A stretch of 64,000 bases of DNA from assembly GCA_947452455.1 (NCBI GenBank), contig CANGBX010000009.1:62001-126000 (forward strand). The letters run 5' to 3'. Below are positions 19,727 to 28,826 of the stretch, one piece after another. Source of the DNA: Beijerinckiaceae bacterium. GTDB lineage: Bacteria > Pseudomonadota > Alphaproteobacteria > Rhizobiales > Beijerinckiaceae. Every line of letters starts with the position of its first letter. Position 1 is the stretch's first letter. The notes under the pieces are model-generated. The model made no database searches. It was not told the DNA's origin and saw only the letters and a list, made by a program, of their open reading frames with translations. The position numbers and the translations under genes are program-made.

Positions 19727-20494
19727 TTGTTGCTGTCGAAATGGCGGAGTGGTGGATTGCATCTCAATCAAACTAGAGCTGATCTGAACGGCAGAGCCAG
19801 TACAAGACACCACAGCCGGAGCCATCGCGTTCAAGCGAGCCTTGTTGAACAGGCACGTTTCATTCGCGCTTGGTTCGACAATCCTGCCACCACCGGTGCT
19901 GTGTCGCCCTCGGGACGTTTTTTAGCGCGCAGCATGGCTGCTCGTGTCGATCCGCAAGAAGACGGATTGATCGTCGAGCTTGGGCCAGGCACGGGCCCGG
20001 TGACACAAGCGTTGATCGCGCGCGGCATTGCCGAAGAGCGTCTTGTGCTTGTCGAGTTTGATGCCGATTTCTGTCGCCTGCTGGAGCGGCGCTTTCCACG
20101 TGCAAAAGTCATTCAAGGAGATGCACTGCATTTGTCGCACACATTGGCCGACAAACTTGATGCGCCTGTTGCGGCCGTTGTTTCAAGTTTGCCACTGCTC
20201 AATCTGCCCGACGCGCAACGTCTGGCCTTGCTTGATGAGGCCTTCCAGTTGATTGGCAGCAAGGGGCGCTTTGTGCAATTCACCTATGGGGTCGCCTCGC
20301 CCATGCCGCAACATGCGAAAGATGCTACGCCTGTCCCCTTTTCAGCGCAGGCCTCTTCCCCCGTCTGGCTTAATCTGCCGCCCGCCCGTGTCTGGGTTTA
20401 TCGGCCCGCCACAGAGGCGCCACGCGCCAAACACTCGTCCGCTTCGGCTTTGTTCAAGCGCATTGCGGGGGAAATCCGCCTGCGGGCACGCTGA
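19727..20494 (+). CDS. pmtA: Phospholipid N-methyltransferase (PmtA-like)
   Basis: This SAM-dependent methyltransferase probably converts phosphatidylethanolamine to phosphatidylcholine. Motif I is IVELGPGTGPVTQALI, the acidic post-motif is LVLVEFDADFC, and VVSSLPLLNLP and GRFVQFTYGV are typical of rhizobial PmtA. The conserved part begins at QARFIRAWFDNP, so the true start is uncertain: TTG 19727 and TTG 19757 are the only in-frame candidates and neither has a clear ribosome site. Its position after dnaJ matches the gene order in related rhizobia. A related rRNA methyltransferase function is less likely. Confidence 0.8.
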   Translation: MLLSKWRSGGLHLNQTRADLNGRASTRHHSRSHRVQASLVEQARFIRAWFDNPATTGAVSPSGRFLARSMAARVDPQEDGLIVELGPGTGPVTQALIARGIAEERLVLVEFDADFCRLLERRFPRAKVIQGDALHLSHTLADKLDAPVAAVVSSLPLLNLPDAQRLALLDEAFQLIGSKGRFVQFTYGVASPMPQHAKDATPVPFSAQASSPVWLNLPPARVWVYRPATEAPRAKHSSASALFKRIAGEIRLRAR

Positions 20495-20554
20495 TTGTCT
20501 CGACAGGCCACGCCGTCGGGTGCATCAGGGGTAAAACCCAACCGGACGAAGACC

Positions 20555-21256
20555 ATGGCCAACATCTCCCCCCGCGACCGCCTGATTGTCGCGCTCGACC
20601 TCGCCAGTACAAAAGCGGCGGAAGCCATGGTCGCCGAGCTCGGCGATGCTGTGAGCTTTTACAAGATCGGGCTGGAGCTGACCTATGGCGGCGGGCTTGG
20701 CCTCGCCCAAGACCTGATCAAAAGCGGCAAGCAGGTCTTTCTCGATCTGAAGTTCCACGACATTCCCAACACCGTCGCCCGCGCCACAGAACAAGTGGCC
20801 GAGATCGGTGCGACTTTCCTCACAGTTCATGCCTTTCCACAGACGATGAAAGCCGCTGTTGGCGCGCTCGGCGCCTCGAAGATGAAGATTCTGGCTGTTA
20901 CCGTCATGACCTCTTATGACGACGATGATCTGCGCGAAGCGGGCTATGCTTTGCGCGTGCCGGAACTGGTCGGCCGCCGCGCCCAGCAGGCCAAGGCGGC
21001 CGGTATCCACGGGCTGATTCTCTCGGCGGAAGAAGTGAAAGCCATGCGCGGGATCGTCGGGCCGGACATGCGCCTCGTGACGCCAGGCATCCGGCCTGCC
21101 GGGGCTGCCATAGGCGACCAGAAACGCGTCATGACGCCCGCAGAGGCTATTTCAGCAGGCGCCGACCATCTGGTCGTCGGCCGCCCTGTGACACAGGCCA
21201 AAGACCCCAAAGCGGCGGCAGAAGCCATTGTCGCGGAGATTGCCGGAGCCTGCTAA
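20555..21256 (+). CDS. pyrF: Orotidine 5'-phosphate decarboxylase
   Basis: PyrF makes UMP from OMP, the last step of de novo pyrimidine synthesis. The catalytic motif [13 protein letters not shown] is present with the DLKxxD-type Lys/Asp array, and VTPGIRP and [12 protein letters not shown] form the phosphate-binding end. It is 233 residues. ATG 20555 is chosen by homology ([15 protein letters not shown]). Confidence 0.96.
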   Translation: MANISPRDRLIVALDLASTKAAEAMVAELGDAVSFYKIGLELTYGGGLGLAQDLIKSGKQVFLDLKFHDIPNTVARATEQVAEIGATFLTVHAFPQTMKAAVGALGASKMKILAVTVMTSYDDDDLREAGYALRVPELVGRRAQQAKAAGIHGLILSAEEVKAMRGIVGPDMRLVTPGIRPAGAAIGDQKRVMTPAEAISAGADHLVVGRPVTQAKDPKAAAEAIVAEIAGAC

Positions 21257-21275
21257 GCTGACGTTCAGATCCTGA

Positions 21276-21309
21276 TTTTTTGTTATACATTTATTCTTTT
21301 TTGTGATAC
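21276..21309 (+). promoter_or_regulatory. Direct repeats at the brnTA promoter (candidate operator)
   Basis: TTTTTTGTTATAC (21276-21288) and TTTTTTGTGATAC (21297-21309) are 13-base direct repeats with one mismatch and a 21-base period, two helical turns. They overlap a TATACA -10 box (21284-21289) and end 4 bases before the toxin ATG. An autoregulatory site for the toxin-antitoxin complex is the likely role. Confidence 0.5.
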
Positions 21310-21313
21310 GAAA

Positions 21314-21571
21314 ATGATTGAGTTTGATCCGGAGAAAGACCGGAAAAACATTTCCAAGCACGGGATCTCGCTGCGTCGCGCGAGGGACCTAGAAGTTGTG
21401 ATTCACTTTCCCGATCAGCGCTTCACTGACGGGCGCTACCGCGCCTATGGCACGATTGATGAGAAATACTATTGTTTAGCCTACGTGATCCGGAACGGGC
21501 TCATTCGCGCGATAAGCCTAAGGCGCGCACATGATTACGAGGTTTATGACCATGTCAAAAAAGCGCATTGA
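21314..21571 (+). CDS. brnT: BrnT-family ribonuclease toxin
   Basis: BrnT toxins are small RelE-fold ribonucleases that block translation. This 85-residue protein shows the family pattern FDPEKDRKNISKHGISL at the N-terminus, then RYRAYGTIDEKYYCLAYV and the C-terminal RAISLRRAHDYEVYDH. The following antitoxin gene overlaps it by 26 bases. The pair sits between pyrF and dapB, breaking an otherwise conserved housekeeping run. Confidence 0.9.
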   Translation: MIEFDPEKDRKNISKHGISLRRARDLEVVIHFPDQRFTDGRYRAYGTIDEKYYCLAYVIRNGLIRAISLRRAHDYEVYDHVKKAH

Positions 21572-21836
21572 TGACTTTTATCCATCTGGCCCCGTCGATG
21601 ACCCCGACAACCCAGAATGGACGGCGGAAGATTTCGCCCGAGCCCTCCCATGGGAAGCCATGTCGGATCTCGAAAAATCTGTCTTTAAGAAAGCCCGTGG
21701 GCGGCCGCCCATTTTAGCCCCCAAAAAGCTTGTCTCGCTGCGGCTGGATTCGGATGTCTGGGAAGCTCTGGAGGCCTCGGGCCCCGGATGGCGGGCGCGG
21801 GCCAATGCCATTTTGAAAGCGGCCCTCAAGCCATAA
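21546..21836 (+). CDS. brnA: BrnA-family antitoxin
   Basis: This 96-residue partner neutralises BrnT and, in Brucella, represses its own operon through a ribbon-helix-helix domain. The DNA-binding C-terminal part is seen as GRPPILAPKKLVSLRLDSDVWEAL with WRARANAILKAAL, and the N-terminal DPDNPEWTAEDFARA is typical. ATG 21546 is chosen over 21531 because GAGG sits just before it. ATG 21552 is also possible. Confidence 0.88.
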   Translation: MTMSKKRIDDFYPSGPVDDPDNPEWTAEDFARALPWEAMSDLEKSVFKKARGRPPILAPKKLVSLRLDSDVWEALEASGPGWRARANAILKAALKP

Positions 21837-21840
21837 AAAA

Positions 21841-21870
21841 AACGCCGGGCGTACATCCGGCCCGGCGTTT
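21841..21870 (+). terminator. Rho-independent terminator after brnTA
   Basis: AACGCCGGGC pairs with GCCCGGCGTT around a 9-base loop. A run of A precedes it and TTT follows, so it could act on both strands. It starts 4 bases after the brnA stop. Confidence 0.75.
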
Positions 21871-22044
21871 CAGAGCCTTTGGGATTGGGGGACAATCTCT
21901 CATTGGCTTAAGGGTGACCATAAAAGCTGATTGTGACGTGAAAATGACGCGATTGAGGCAAGATGTGCTTATGCCTTTGCGCCCGAGGCCCCTGAGCGCT
22001 ATAGACCCCGCAACGTCTTTTCCTAAGGATTGAGGGAGGTTGGC

Positions 22045-22860
22045 ATGAGCGAGATGCGGCTCGTCGTGGCAGGGGCTGCCGGACGCATGGGGCGCATGCT
22101 CGTGCAGATCATCCATGAAACCGAAGGTGCGGTTTTGGCCGGCGCTTTGGAGCGCGAAGGCTCGCCCGCCCTTGGCCAGGATGCCGGCCAGCTGGCAGGT
22201 GTCGGTGCCAATGGCGTGAAAATTTCTGCCGATGCACTCGCCGTTCTGGCCCAAGCTGACGGGCTGATTGATTTCACCTCCCCCTCGGCCACCGTTGCTT
22301 ATGCGGGTCTCGCCGCACAAGCACGCATTGTGCATGTGATCGGCACCACAGGCTTGGCCGCCACCGACATTGAAAAGATCGATGCAGCTGCACGCCATGC
22401 TGTTGTCGTGCGCTCGGGCAATATGAGCCTTGGCGTCAATCTACTCGCCGGTCTTGTCAAAAAAGTCGCGCAGACACTTGGCGAAGATTACGACATTGAA
22501 ATTGTCGAAATGCATCACCGCATGAAAGTCGATGCGCCTTCAGGCACAGCATTGCTGTTGGGCGAAGCAGCCGCCAAAGGTCGCGAGATTGATTTGAGTG
22601 CGCGCTCTGTGCGTGTGCGCGATGGCCACACGGGCGCACGCACTGCGGGCGATATCGGCTTTGCCACTTTGCGCGGCGGCACAGTGGTGGGCGACCATCA
22701 AGTGATCTTTGCTGGCAGCGGTGAGCGTTTGGAACTCGCGCATCGCGCAGAAGATCGCGGCATTTTTGCACGCGGTGCGGTGAAAGCCGCGCTTTGGGGA
22801 CATGGCCGCAAGCCCGGCCATTACAACATGGCCGACGTGCTCGGCCTTTCTGACATTTGA
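22045..22860 (+). CDS. dapB: 4-hydroxy-tetrahydrodipicolinate reductase
   Basis: DapB reduces hydroxy-tetrahydrodipicolinate to tetrahydrodipicolinate in lysine and diaminopimelate synthesis. The nucleotide motif [13 protein letters not shown] is N-terminal, and [15 protein letters not shown] is the conserved catalytic signature. It is 271 residues. ATG 22045 follows GGGAGG. gpmA begins 19 bases after its stop. Confidence 0.97.
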   Translation: MSEMRLVVAGAAGRMGRMLVQIIHETEGAVLAGALEREGSPALGQDAGQLAGVGANGVKISADALAVLAQADGLIDFTSPSATVAYAGLAAQARIVHVIGTTGLAATDIEKIDAAARHAVVVRSGNMSLGVNLLAGLVKKVAQTLGEDYDIEIVEMHHRMKVDAPSGTALLLGEAAAKGREIDLSARSVRVRDGHTGARTAGDIGFATLRGGTVVGDHQVIFAGSGERLELAHRAEDRGIFARGAVKAALWGHGRKPGHYNMADVLGLSDI

Positions 22861-22879
22861 CACGACAATAGGAGCGATC

Positions 22880-23500
22880 ATGCAACGCACTCTCGTGCTT
22901 TTGCGCCACGGCCAGAGCGATTGGAACCTGAAGAATCTCTTCACAGGTTGGAAAAATCCGGAACTCACGCCGGTTGGCATTGAAGAAGCCAAAAAGGCTG
23001 GTCAGGAAATCGGCAAGCTCGGCATCAAATTTGATCGCGCTTTCACCTCGGGCCTCAAGCGTGCGCAAGACACATGCGATCTCGCGCTCAAGGAAATGAA
23101 CCAGTCGTTGAATGTCGTGAAAGACATTCAGCTTAACGAGCGCGATTACGGCGATCTCTCGGGCCTCAACAAAGCCGAAGCCGCGCAGAAATGGGGCGAA
23201 GAGCAAGTCATGATCTGGCGCCGCTCATACGACACGCCACCGCCCGGTGGTGAATCGCTGAAAGACACGCTGGCCCGCGTGCTTCCCTATTATTGCCAGA
23301 ACATTCTGCCCTGCGTGTTGCGCGGCGAGCAGACACTGGTGGTCGCGCATGGCAATTCGCTGCGCGCTTTGCTGATGGTGCTCGAACGCGCCACGCCTGA
23401 GACCATCACCGGCATTGAACTCGAAACCGGCGTGCCGGTTGTCTATACGCTCAACGCCGATTCCACTGTGGCGGACAAGAAAATCCTGCATCACGGCTAA
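22880..23500 (+). CDS. gpmA: 2,3-bisphosphoglycerate-dependent phosphoglycerate mutase
   Basis: GpmA interconverts 3- and 2-phosphoglycerate. The catalytic RHGQSDWN sits at residues 9-16, with the second catalytic histidine in [12 protein letters not shown], and [11 protein letters not shown] is conserved. At 206 residues it is the short alphaproteobacterial form, shorter than the 250-residue E. coli enzyme. ATG 22880 follows AGGAG and is close behind dapB. Confidence 0.95.
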   Translation: MQRTLVLLRHGQSDWNLKNLFTGWKNPELTPVGIEEAKKAGQEIGKLGIKFDRAFTSGLKRAQDTCDLALKEMNQSLNVVKDIQLNERDYGDLSGLNKAEAAQKWGEEQVMIWRRSYDTPPPGGESLKDTLARVLPYYCQNILPCVLRGEQTLVVAHGNSLRALLMVLERATPETITGIELETGVPVVYTLNADSTVADKKILHHG

Positions 23501-23559
23501 TCTGATCGGAGGCGGCACCTCTCCCGTACACGGGAGAGGATGTCTGCCGAGGTGAAACC

Positions 23560-24174
23560 ATGCATGAGATTGTTCCCGGCCTTGTTTATGCGCCAGGCTA
23601 TCTCTCGCGCGAAGAACAAGACGAACTCGTCGTCGACCTTCGCGAGGCCGTGAAACAGGCACCCCTGTTCACGCCGCGCATGCCGCGCACGGGCAAAGAA
23701 TTCTCCGTCCGCATGACCAATTGCGGCGCGCTTGGCTGGGTGTCAGACCGCGAGCGCGGCTATCGCTATCAAGCAATCCATCCCGAAACCAGCGCGCCTT
23801 GGTCGCCGATGCCACGCCTTGCTTTGCGTGCATGGGATGATCTCTCGCCTTACAAACATCCCCCCGAAGCCTGTCTCGTCAATTTCTACGAGGCATCAGC
23901 GCGCATGGGGCTGCATCAAGATCGCGATGAGGAAGATTTCGATGCGCCTGTCGTGTCGCTTTCTCTGGGCGATTCCTGCCTCTTCCGCATTGGCGGGACG
24001 CAGCGCAAAGCACCGACGAAAAGTTTCAAGCTACACTCGGGCGATGCGATGATGCTGACAGGGCCTGCGCGTCTGGCCTTTCACGGCGTGGACCGCATCA
24101 TGGGCGGCACGTCGACTTTACTTCCACAGGGCGGGCGGTTGAATTTGACGTTGCGCCGCGTGACGAAAGCTTAA
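23560..24174 (+). CDS. alkB: Alpha-ketoglutarate-dependent dioxygenase AlkB
   Basis: AlkB repairs 1-methyladenine and 3-methylcytosine by oxidative demethylation. The iron ligands are visible as HQD (H119, D121) and H175, and the 2-oxoglutarate arginines as R193 and R199 in GGRLNLTLRR. It is 204 residues, close to E. coli AlkB. It lies 59 bases after gpmA and faces grpE convergently across a palindromic repeat. Confidence 0.95.
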   Translation: MHEIVPGLVYAPGYLSREEQDELVVDLREAVKQAPLFTPRMPRTGKEFSVRMTNCGALGWVSDRERGYRYQAIHPETSAPWSPMPRLALRAWDDLSPYKHPPEACLVNFYEASARMGLHQDRDEEDFDAPVVSLSLGDSCLFRIGGTQRKAPTKSFKLHSGDAMMLTGPARLAFHGVDRIMGGTSTLLPQGGRLNLTLRRVTKA

Positions 24175-24180
24175 ACTCCC

Positions 24181-24264
24181 CGTCATTGCGAGGATCGTAG
24201 TGACGAAGCAAACCAGACATGCAGCATGCGGCCACTGGTTTGCTTCGCTGACGCTCGCAATGAC
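24181..24264. repeat. Palindromic intergenic repeat, copy 2
   Basis: It begins CGTCATTGCGAGGAT and closes CTCGCAATGACAG, with inner arms GAAGCAAACCAG and CTGGTTTGCTTC forming a long hairpin. It sits between the convergent stops of alkB and grpE, with 6 and 2 bases to spare, so it probably doubles as a two-way terminator. Confidence 0.8.
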
Positions 24265-24266
24265 AG

Positions 24267-24878
24267 TTAGTTAGCGGCTTCCGGCTTTGGCCCGCCGCGC
24301 GCGACGCCGACTTTGGCAGGGCGCAAGCAGCGATCACCAATCGAGAAGCCTGCCTCTACCACCTGCACAACCGTGCCGCTCGTCACGCTAGGGTCCGGGA
24401 CTTCGAACAAGGCTTCATGCAAGTTCGGATCAAACTTCTCGCCTTGCGGCTCAAGCTTTTTCACGCCGAAACGTGCCAGCCGCGACAGGAAATCGCGCTC
24501 GGTAAGCTCAATGCCTTCCACGAAGGATTTGAGCGCGGTGCTCGCCATCTCCTTATCTTCAACCGAGACGCTTTCCACCGCACGGCGCAGATTATCGGCG
24601 AATGTCAGCATGTCGCGCGCAAAAGACGTGACGCCATAGAGCTTGGCATCTGCCACTTCGCGCTCGGTGCGACGGCGCAGATTTTCCATCTCGGCCATCG
24701 TGCGCAGAACCTTGTCCTTCAGCGCATTATTTTCCTGCATGAGATTTTCAATCTCGGTGAAGGGCTCCGGCTCGCCGATGGGCGATTGCGGCGAGGCCTC
24801 CGAGGTCATGGAGCTCTCATGGCCGCTGTGTTCAGAGGCTTGTGTGGGCTTATGGTCCGGTGTGTTCTCTTCAGTCAT
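24267..24878 (-). CDS. grpE: Nucleotide exchange factor GrpE
   Basis: GrpE releases ADP from DnaK. The protein is 203 residues with an acidic, disordered first 40 residues, a long coiled helix ([20 protein letters not shown]), and the conserved C-terminal head around [16 protein letters not shown] and [17 protein letters not shown]. It stands alone, whereas many relatives place it after hrcA; hrcA is here at 48.4 kb. Its promoter is of heat-shock type. Confidence 0.96.
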   Translation of the reverse strand: MTEENTPDHKPTQASEHSGHESSMTSEASPQSPIGEPEPFTEIENLMQENNALKDKVLRTMAEMENLRRRTEREVADAKLYGVTSFARDMLTFADNLRRAVESVSVEDKEMASTALKSFVEGIELTERDFLSRLARFGVKKLEPQGEKFDPNLHEALFEVPDPSVTSGTVVQVVEAGFSIGDRCLRPAKVGVARGGPKPEAAN

Positions 24879-24914
24879 TTCAAAACTTCACAGCTCAAAA
24901 AAGGGTCAAGACGC

Positions 24915-24943
24915 ATATCAGGTTGCAGAGGCCAAAAATCAAG
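24915..24943 (-). promoter_or_regulatory. RpoH promoter of grpE
   Basis: On the minus strand CTTG (24943-24940) is followed by exactly 18 bases and CTGATAT (24921-24915). The alphaproteobacterial consensus is CTTG, 17-18 bases, then CYTATNT. Architecture and the single mismatch position are the same as at dnaK. The leader would be about 30 bases. Confidence 0.6.
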
Positions 24944-24958
24944 GTTTGGCCCCTACCC

Positions 24959-27775
24959 TTAGCGCTTGGATGTTGTCTTGGGAGGCTCAAAAATCTCGAG
25001 CAGAGCCTTGCGGATCGTCCCCTGCCGGCTGGCGGCCGTAATCTTGAGGCCCGTCAGGTCTGTCACATAGAAAACGTCGACCGCCTTTTCGCCGAAAGTG
25101 GCGACATGGGCCGAGCTGATGTTCAGATTAAGCCGCGACAGGGCCGAGGTGAGATCAAAGAGAAGGCCCGGCCGGTCAAGGCCCGAGACCTCGAGCACCG
25201 TATATTTGTTCGACAAATTATTATCGATCGTGACTTCGGGTGCCAGCGGGAACGTCTTGTCGACGGGCTTGGGTGCACCCATGCGATTGGCAATCGCATC
25301 GGACAGGCGGATTTCGCCGCGCAAGGCTTTTTCAATCGCTTCGGCGACGCGGGCCGCGCGGCGCAATTCATCTTCATCGCGATCAAAAGCGCGACTGATG
25401 GCAATTGTATCGAGCGCCAGACCATCGGTGGTGGTGAAAATCTGCGCATCTACAATATTGGCGCCAGATGCCGCACAGGCGCCTGCGATGATCGACAAGA
25501 GACGCGGATGGTCGGGCGCGACGACGGTGAGTTCCGTCACACCGCGGAACGCATCGGTTGCCACTTCTGTTGCGAGCGAACGCATTTCAACTTCGGTGAG
25601 ATGCAGCAGATTGGCGTGCTTGACCTTGTTAGCGAGATCAACCTTCAACCAATAGGCCGGATAGTGCCGCGCCGCATAAGCGTCAAAATCAGGATCAGAC
25701 CAGCCAGGCATAGCAGCGCGCAAATCTTCCTGCGCTTTGATCACGCGTTGCTTGCGATCAATCGCCGAATGGCCGCCTGCAAGAACAACTTCGGTTTCCC
25801 AATAAAGCGTGCGCAAAAGCTGGCCCTTCCAGCCGTTCCACACACCCGGACCCACGGCGCGAATATCGCAGACGGTGAGAACAAGCAGCATGCGCAACCG
25901 TTCCAGCGTTTGCACCGTATTGGCAAACATCTGGATTGTTTTGGGGTCAGACAGGTCGCGGCTATGGGCGACATTGGACATAACAAGATGCGTGTCGATC
26001 AACCAAGAAACCGTATCCGTCTCGGCTTCTGACAGGCCGAGCCGCGGACACAGTTCTCGTGCGACACGCGCGCCTGCAATGGAATGATCTTCCTCGCGGC
26101 CCTTGGCAATGTCATGCAAGAAAAGCGCAACATAAAGCGCAGTGCGATTGGAAATAGAGGGGAGAATTTCGGAACAAACCGGATGGTCTTCCGCCAAGCG
26201 CCCGCTCTCAATGCCCGACATAATACCAACGGTGCGCAGCAAATGCTCATCCACCGTATAGTGGTGATACATGTTGAATTGCATCATCGCGACAATGCGC
26301 CCGAAATCGGGAATGAAACGGCCCAAAACGCCGGCTTCATTCATGGCGCGCAACACCGGCTCTGGCGATTTATTCGACGTCACAACATCCAGAAACAAGC
26401 GGTTGGCTTCAGGATCTTTGCGCAGCTTCGCATCAATGCGCTTCAGCGATTGCGTGATCAGGCGCGTAGCATGAGGATGGATCGCGAGTTCATGCTTATC
26501 GGCCAGCTGATAGAGGCGCAGAATATTGACGGCGTCTTTTTCAAAAACCGTGTCGGATGTGACCGTGATGCGGCCATGCTCCACCGCAAATTGCCCGCCG
26601 GGCAGCGAGCGTTTGGTCGGGCGCAATTTACCGATGAACCGATTGAGCATCGCGCGCGGCTTGGCCTGGCGTTCTTCCATCGCCGCGCAGACAATCGCGG
26701 TCAGATCGCCCACATCTTTAGCGATCAGGAAATAATGCTTCATGAAGCGTTCGACATCGGACAGTCCGCCATGGCCCAGATAGCCAAGGCGCTGCGCAAT
26801 CATGCGCTGCACGTCAAAGCTCAAACGCTCTTCGGCGCGATTGGTGACGAAATGCAATTGGCAGCGCACACGCCATAAAAATTCTTCGCAACGATGGAAG
26901 TTGCGCAACTCCGTCGCACTGAAGAGACCTGCTTCGACAAGCTGATCCAGATCACGGACGCGATAAACATATTTGGCGATCCAGAATAGCGTGTTCAAAT
27001 CACGCAAGCCACCCTTGCCTTCTTTGACATTGGGCTCGACGAGATAGCGCGATGTGCCCGCGCGCTGGATGCGCTGGTCGCGCTCTGCCAGTTTGGCGGC
27101 CACAAATTCAGCTGCTGTATTTTTGACTATTTCATTGTCAAAACGATCGCGCATTTCTGCAAAGAGCTGCTGATCGCCCAAAATGAAACGCGCTTCGAGC
27201 AGCGCTGTGCGGATGGTCATATCTTCGCGCGCTTGGCGCAGACATTCTTCGACAGAGCGCGTGGAATGGCCGACCTTCTGTCGCAAATCCCAAAGAACAT
27301 AAAGCATGGCTTCCACCACGCTCTCGCCCCAAGGCGTTTGCTTATAGGGCAGAAGAAAAAGCAGGTCGATGTCAGAGCCCGGCGCCAAAGTATCGCGGCC
27401 ATAACCACCCACGGCTGCAACGCAGAGACGCTCCGCCGCCGTTGGATAGGGCGAGGGATAAATATAGGTGATGACATATTTATGGATGGCGCGGATCAAC
27501 TCATCTTGCAGATGAGAGAGACGGCCTGCACAAGCCAGCCCCTTGCCATTCTCATCGAGAATCTGTCGGGCCATCGCCCGACCCGCCTCCAGAGCTTCAC
27601 GAAAGCGCACGACGGCGGCTTTGCGAAATGCGTCTTTGTCGTTGCTGTGCTGCTCAGCTAACGCGGCAATATCGGCATCAAGCTTTTCGCGATCGATAAT
27701 CGCATCGCGGCCCGGCTCATTGCGGCTACGGGCGCGCTTGCGCGGCGGGGCGGTGTTGGGAGAAAGAAGCGTCAT
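24959..27775 (-). CDS. glnD: Bifunctional [protein-PII] uridylyltransferase/uridylyl-removing enzyme
   Basis: GlnD is the glutamine sensor of the nitrogen circuit. It uridylylates PII proteins when nitrogen is short and removes UMP when glutamine is high. The nucleotidyltransferase motif GGYGRDTLAPGSDIDLLF lies near residues 123-140. The HD domain shows ALFLHDIAKGREEDHS, and two ACT domains follow in the last 200 residues (ELTVVAPDHPRLLS and LEVSGLDRPGLLFDLTSA). It is 938 residues, as usual. The urea genes at 35-46 kb are plausible downstream targets through NtrC. Confidence 0.97.
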   Translation of the reverse strand: MTLLSPNTAPPRKRARSRNEPGRDAIIDREKLDADIAALAEQHSNDKDAFRKAAVVRFREALEAGRAMARQILDENGKGLACAGRLSHLQDELIRAIHKYVITYIYPSPYPTAAERLCVAAVGGYGRDTLAPGSDIDLLFLLPYKQTPWGESVVEAMLYVLWDLRQKVGHSTRSVEECLRQAREDMTIRTALLEARFILGDQQLFAEMRDRFDNEIVKNTAAEFVAAKLAERDQRIQRAGTSRYLVEPNVKEGKGGLRDLNTLFWIAKYVYRVRDLDQLVEAGLFSATELRNFHRCEEFLWRVRCQLHFVTNRAEERLSFDVQRMIAQRLGYLGHGGLSDVERFMKHYFLIAKDVGDLTAIVCAAMEERQAKPRAMLNRFIGKLRPTKRSLPGGQFAVEHGRITVTSDTVFEKDAVNILRLYQLADKHELAIHPHATRLITQSLKRIDAKLRKDPEANRLFLDVVTSNKSPEPVLRAMNEAGVLGRFIPDFGRIVAMMQFNMYHHYTVDEHLLRTVGIMSGIESGRLAEDHPVCSEILPSISNRTALYVALFLHDIAKGREEDHSIAGARVARELCPRLGLSEAETDTVSWLIDTHLVMSNVAHSRDLSDPKTIQMFANTVQTLERLRMLLVLTVCDIRAVGPGVWNGWKGQLLRTLYWETEVVLAGGHSAIDRKQRVIKAQEDLRAAMPGWSDPDFDAYAARHYPAYWLKVDLANKVKHANLLHLTEVEMRSLATEVATDAFRGVTELTVVAPDHPRLLSIIAGACAASGANIVDAQIFTTTDGLALDTIAISRAFDRDEDELRRAARVAEAIEKALRGEIRLSDAIANRMGAPKPVDKTFPLAPEVTIDNNLSNKYTVLEVSGLDRPGLLFDLTSALSRLNLNISSAHVATFGEKAVDVFYVTDLTGLKITAASRQGTIRKALLEIFEPPKTTSKR

Positions 27776-27817
27776 GAGGGCTTTTTTAGCATGGCCCCGC
27801 AGGACAGTGCCAGCACA

Positions 27818-28762
27818 TCAGCCCCGACGCTTGGCCTCAATCGCATCCCAAATATCAACCGCCAGATCAGGCCCGCCTAGCCGCTTGATGGCACGCACGC
27901 CCGTGGGAGAGGTGACGTTGATTTCGGTCAGATTGCCGTCGATCACGTCAATCCCGACGAAAATCAGACCTCTTTTCTTCAATTCCGGCCCGATTGTCTC
28001 GCAAATCTCGCGTTCGCGGGGCGTGAGATCGGTCGCTGCTGCCGCGCCGCCACGCACCATATTGGAGCGGATATCATCCTCGGCCGGTACGCGGTTGACT
28101 GCGCCTTTGGCAACGCCATCGACCAGAATAATGCGCTTGTCGCCCTTGGAGACGGCCGGCAAGAATTTTTGAACGACCCAAGGTTCGCGGAATGTCACGC
28201 TGAACATGTCAAAGAGCGAGCCGAAATTCGGGTCTTTCTGCGCGATTTTGAAAACAGCCGAACCGCCGTGACCATGCAGCGGCTTCATCACCACATCGCC
28301 ATGCTCGGCACGAAAAGCTTCAATCAAGGCTTTGTCACGCGTGATGAGCGTGGCCGGCATGAGGTCGGGATAATTCATGACGAAGAGTTTTTCCGGCGCG
28401 TTGCGCACGCTTGCCGGATCATTGACCACGAGCACTTTCGGGTGCACGCGCTCGAGCATATGGGTCGAGGTGATGTAAGCCAGATCGAAGGGCGGATCTT
28501 GGCGCAGCAAGATCACATCCATCTCGTCGAGATTTTTCAGAACGGGATCACCAAGCGTGGCGTGATCACCCACAACATCGCGCACCTGCAAGGGCTGCAT
28601 GCTTGCAACCACCTCACGGCCACGCTGGCCGAGCTTGTCGGGTGTGTAATAGAAAAGCTTATGGCCGCGCGCTTGGGCTTCCAGCAAAAGCGCGAAAGTG
28701 GAATCGCCCGCAATATTGATCTTTTCAATCGGGTCCATTTGGACGGCGACGGTCAGGGCCAT
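27818..28762 (-). CDS. gshB: Glutathione synthetase
   Basis: GshB joins gamma-glutamylcysteine and glycine using ATP. It is 314 residues with the prokaryotic N-terminal domain ([19 protein letters not shown]), [11 protein letters not shown], and the ATP-grasp region [16 protein letters not shown] through [18 protein letters not shown]. It is upstream of glnD on the minus strand with a 42-base gap. Glutathione supply relates to the GST at 9 kb only in a general way. Confidence 0.97.
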   Translation of the reverse strand: MALTVAVQMDPIEKINIAGDSTFALLLEAQARGHKLFYYTPDKLGQRGREVVASMQPLQVRDVVGDHATLGDPVLKNLDEMDVILLRQDPPFDLAYITSTHMLERVHPKVLVVNDPASVRNAPEKLFVMNYPDLMPATLITRDKALIEAFRAEHGDVVMKPLHGHGGSAVFKIAQKDPNFGSLFDMFSVTFREPWVVQKFLPAVSKGDKRIILVDGVAKGAVNRVPAEDDIRSNMVRGGAAAATDLTPREREICETIGPELKKRGLIFVGIDVIDGNLTEINVTSPTGVRAIKRLGGPDLAVDIWDAIEAKRRG

Positions 28763-28826
28763 TCTCTCTTCATCCTTGCCTAGTTTCGGTCAGCACAGCG
28801 CCTTACTTTCCCTCTCGCGTCAAGCC

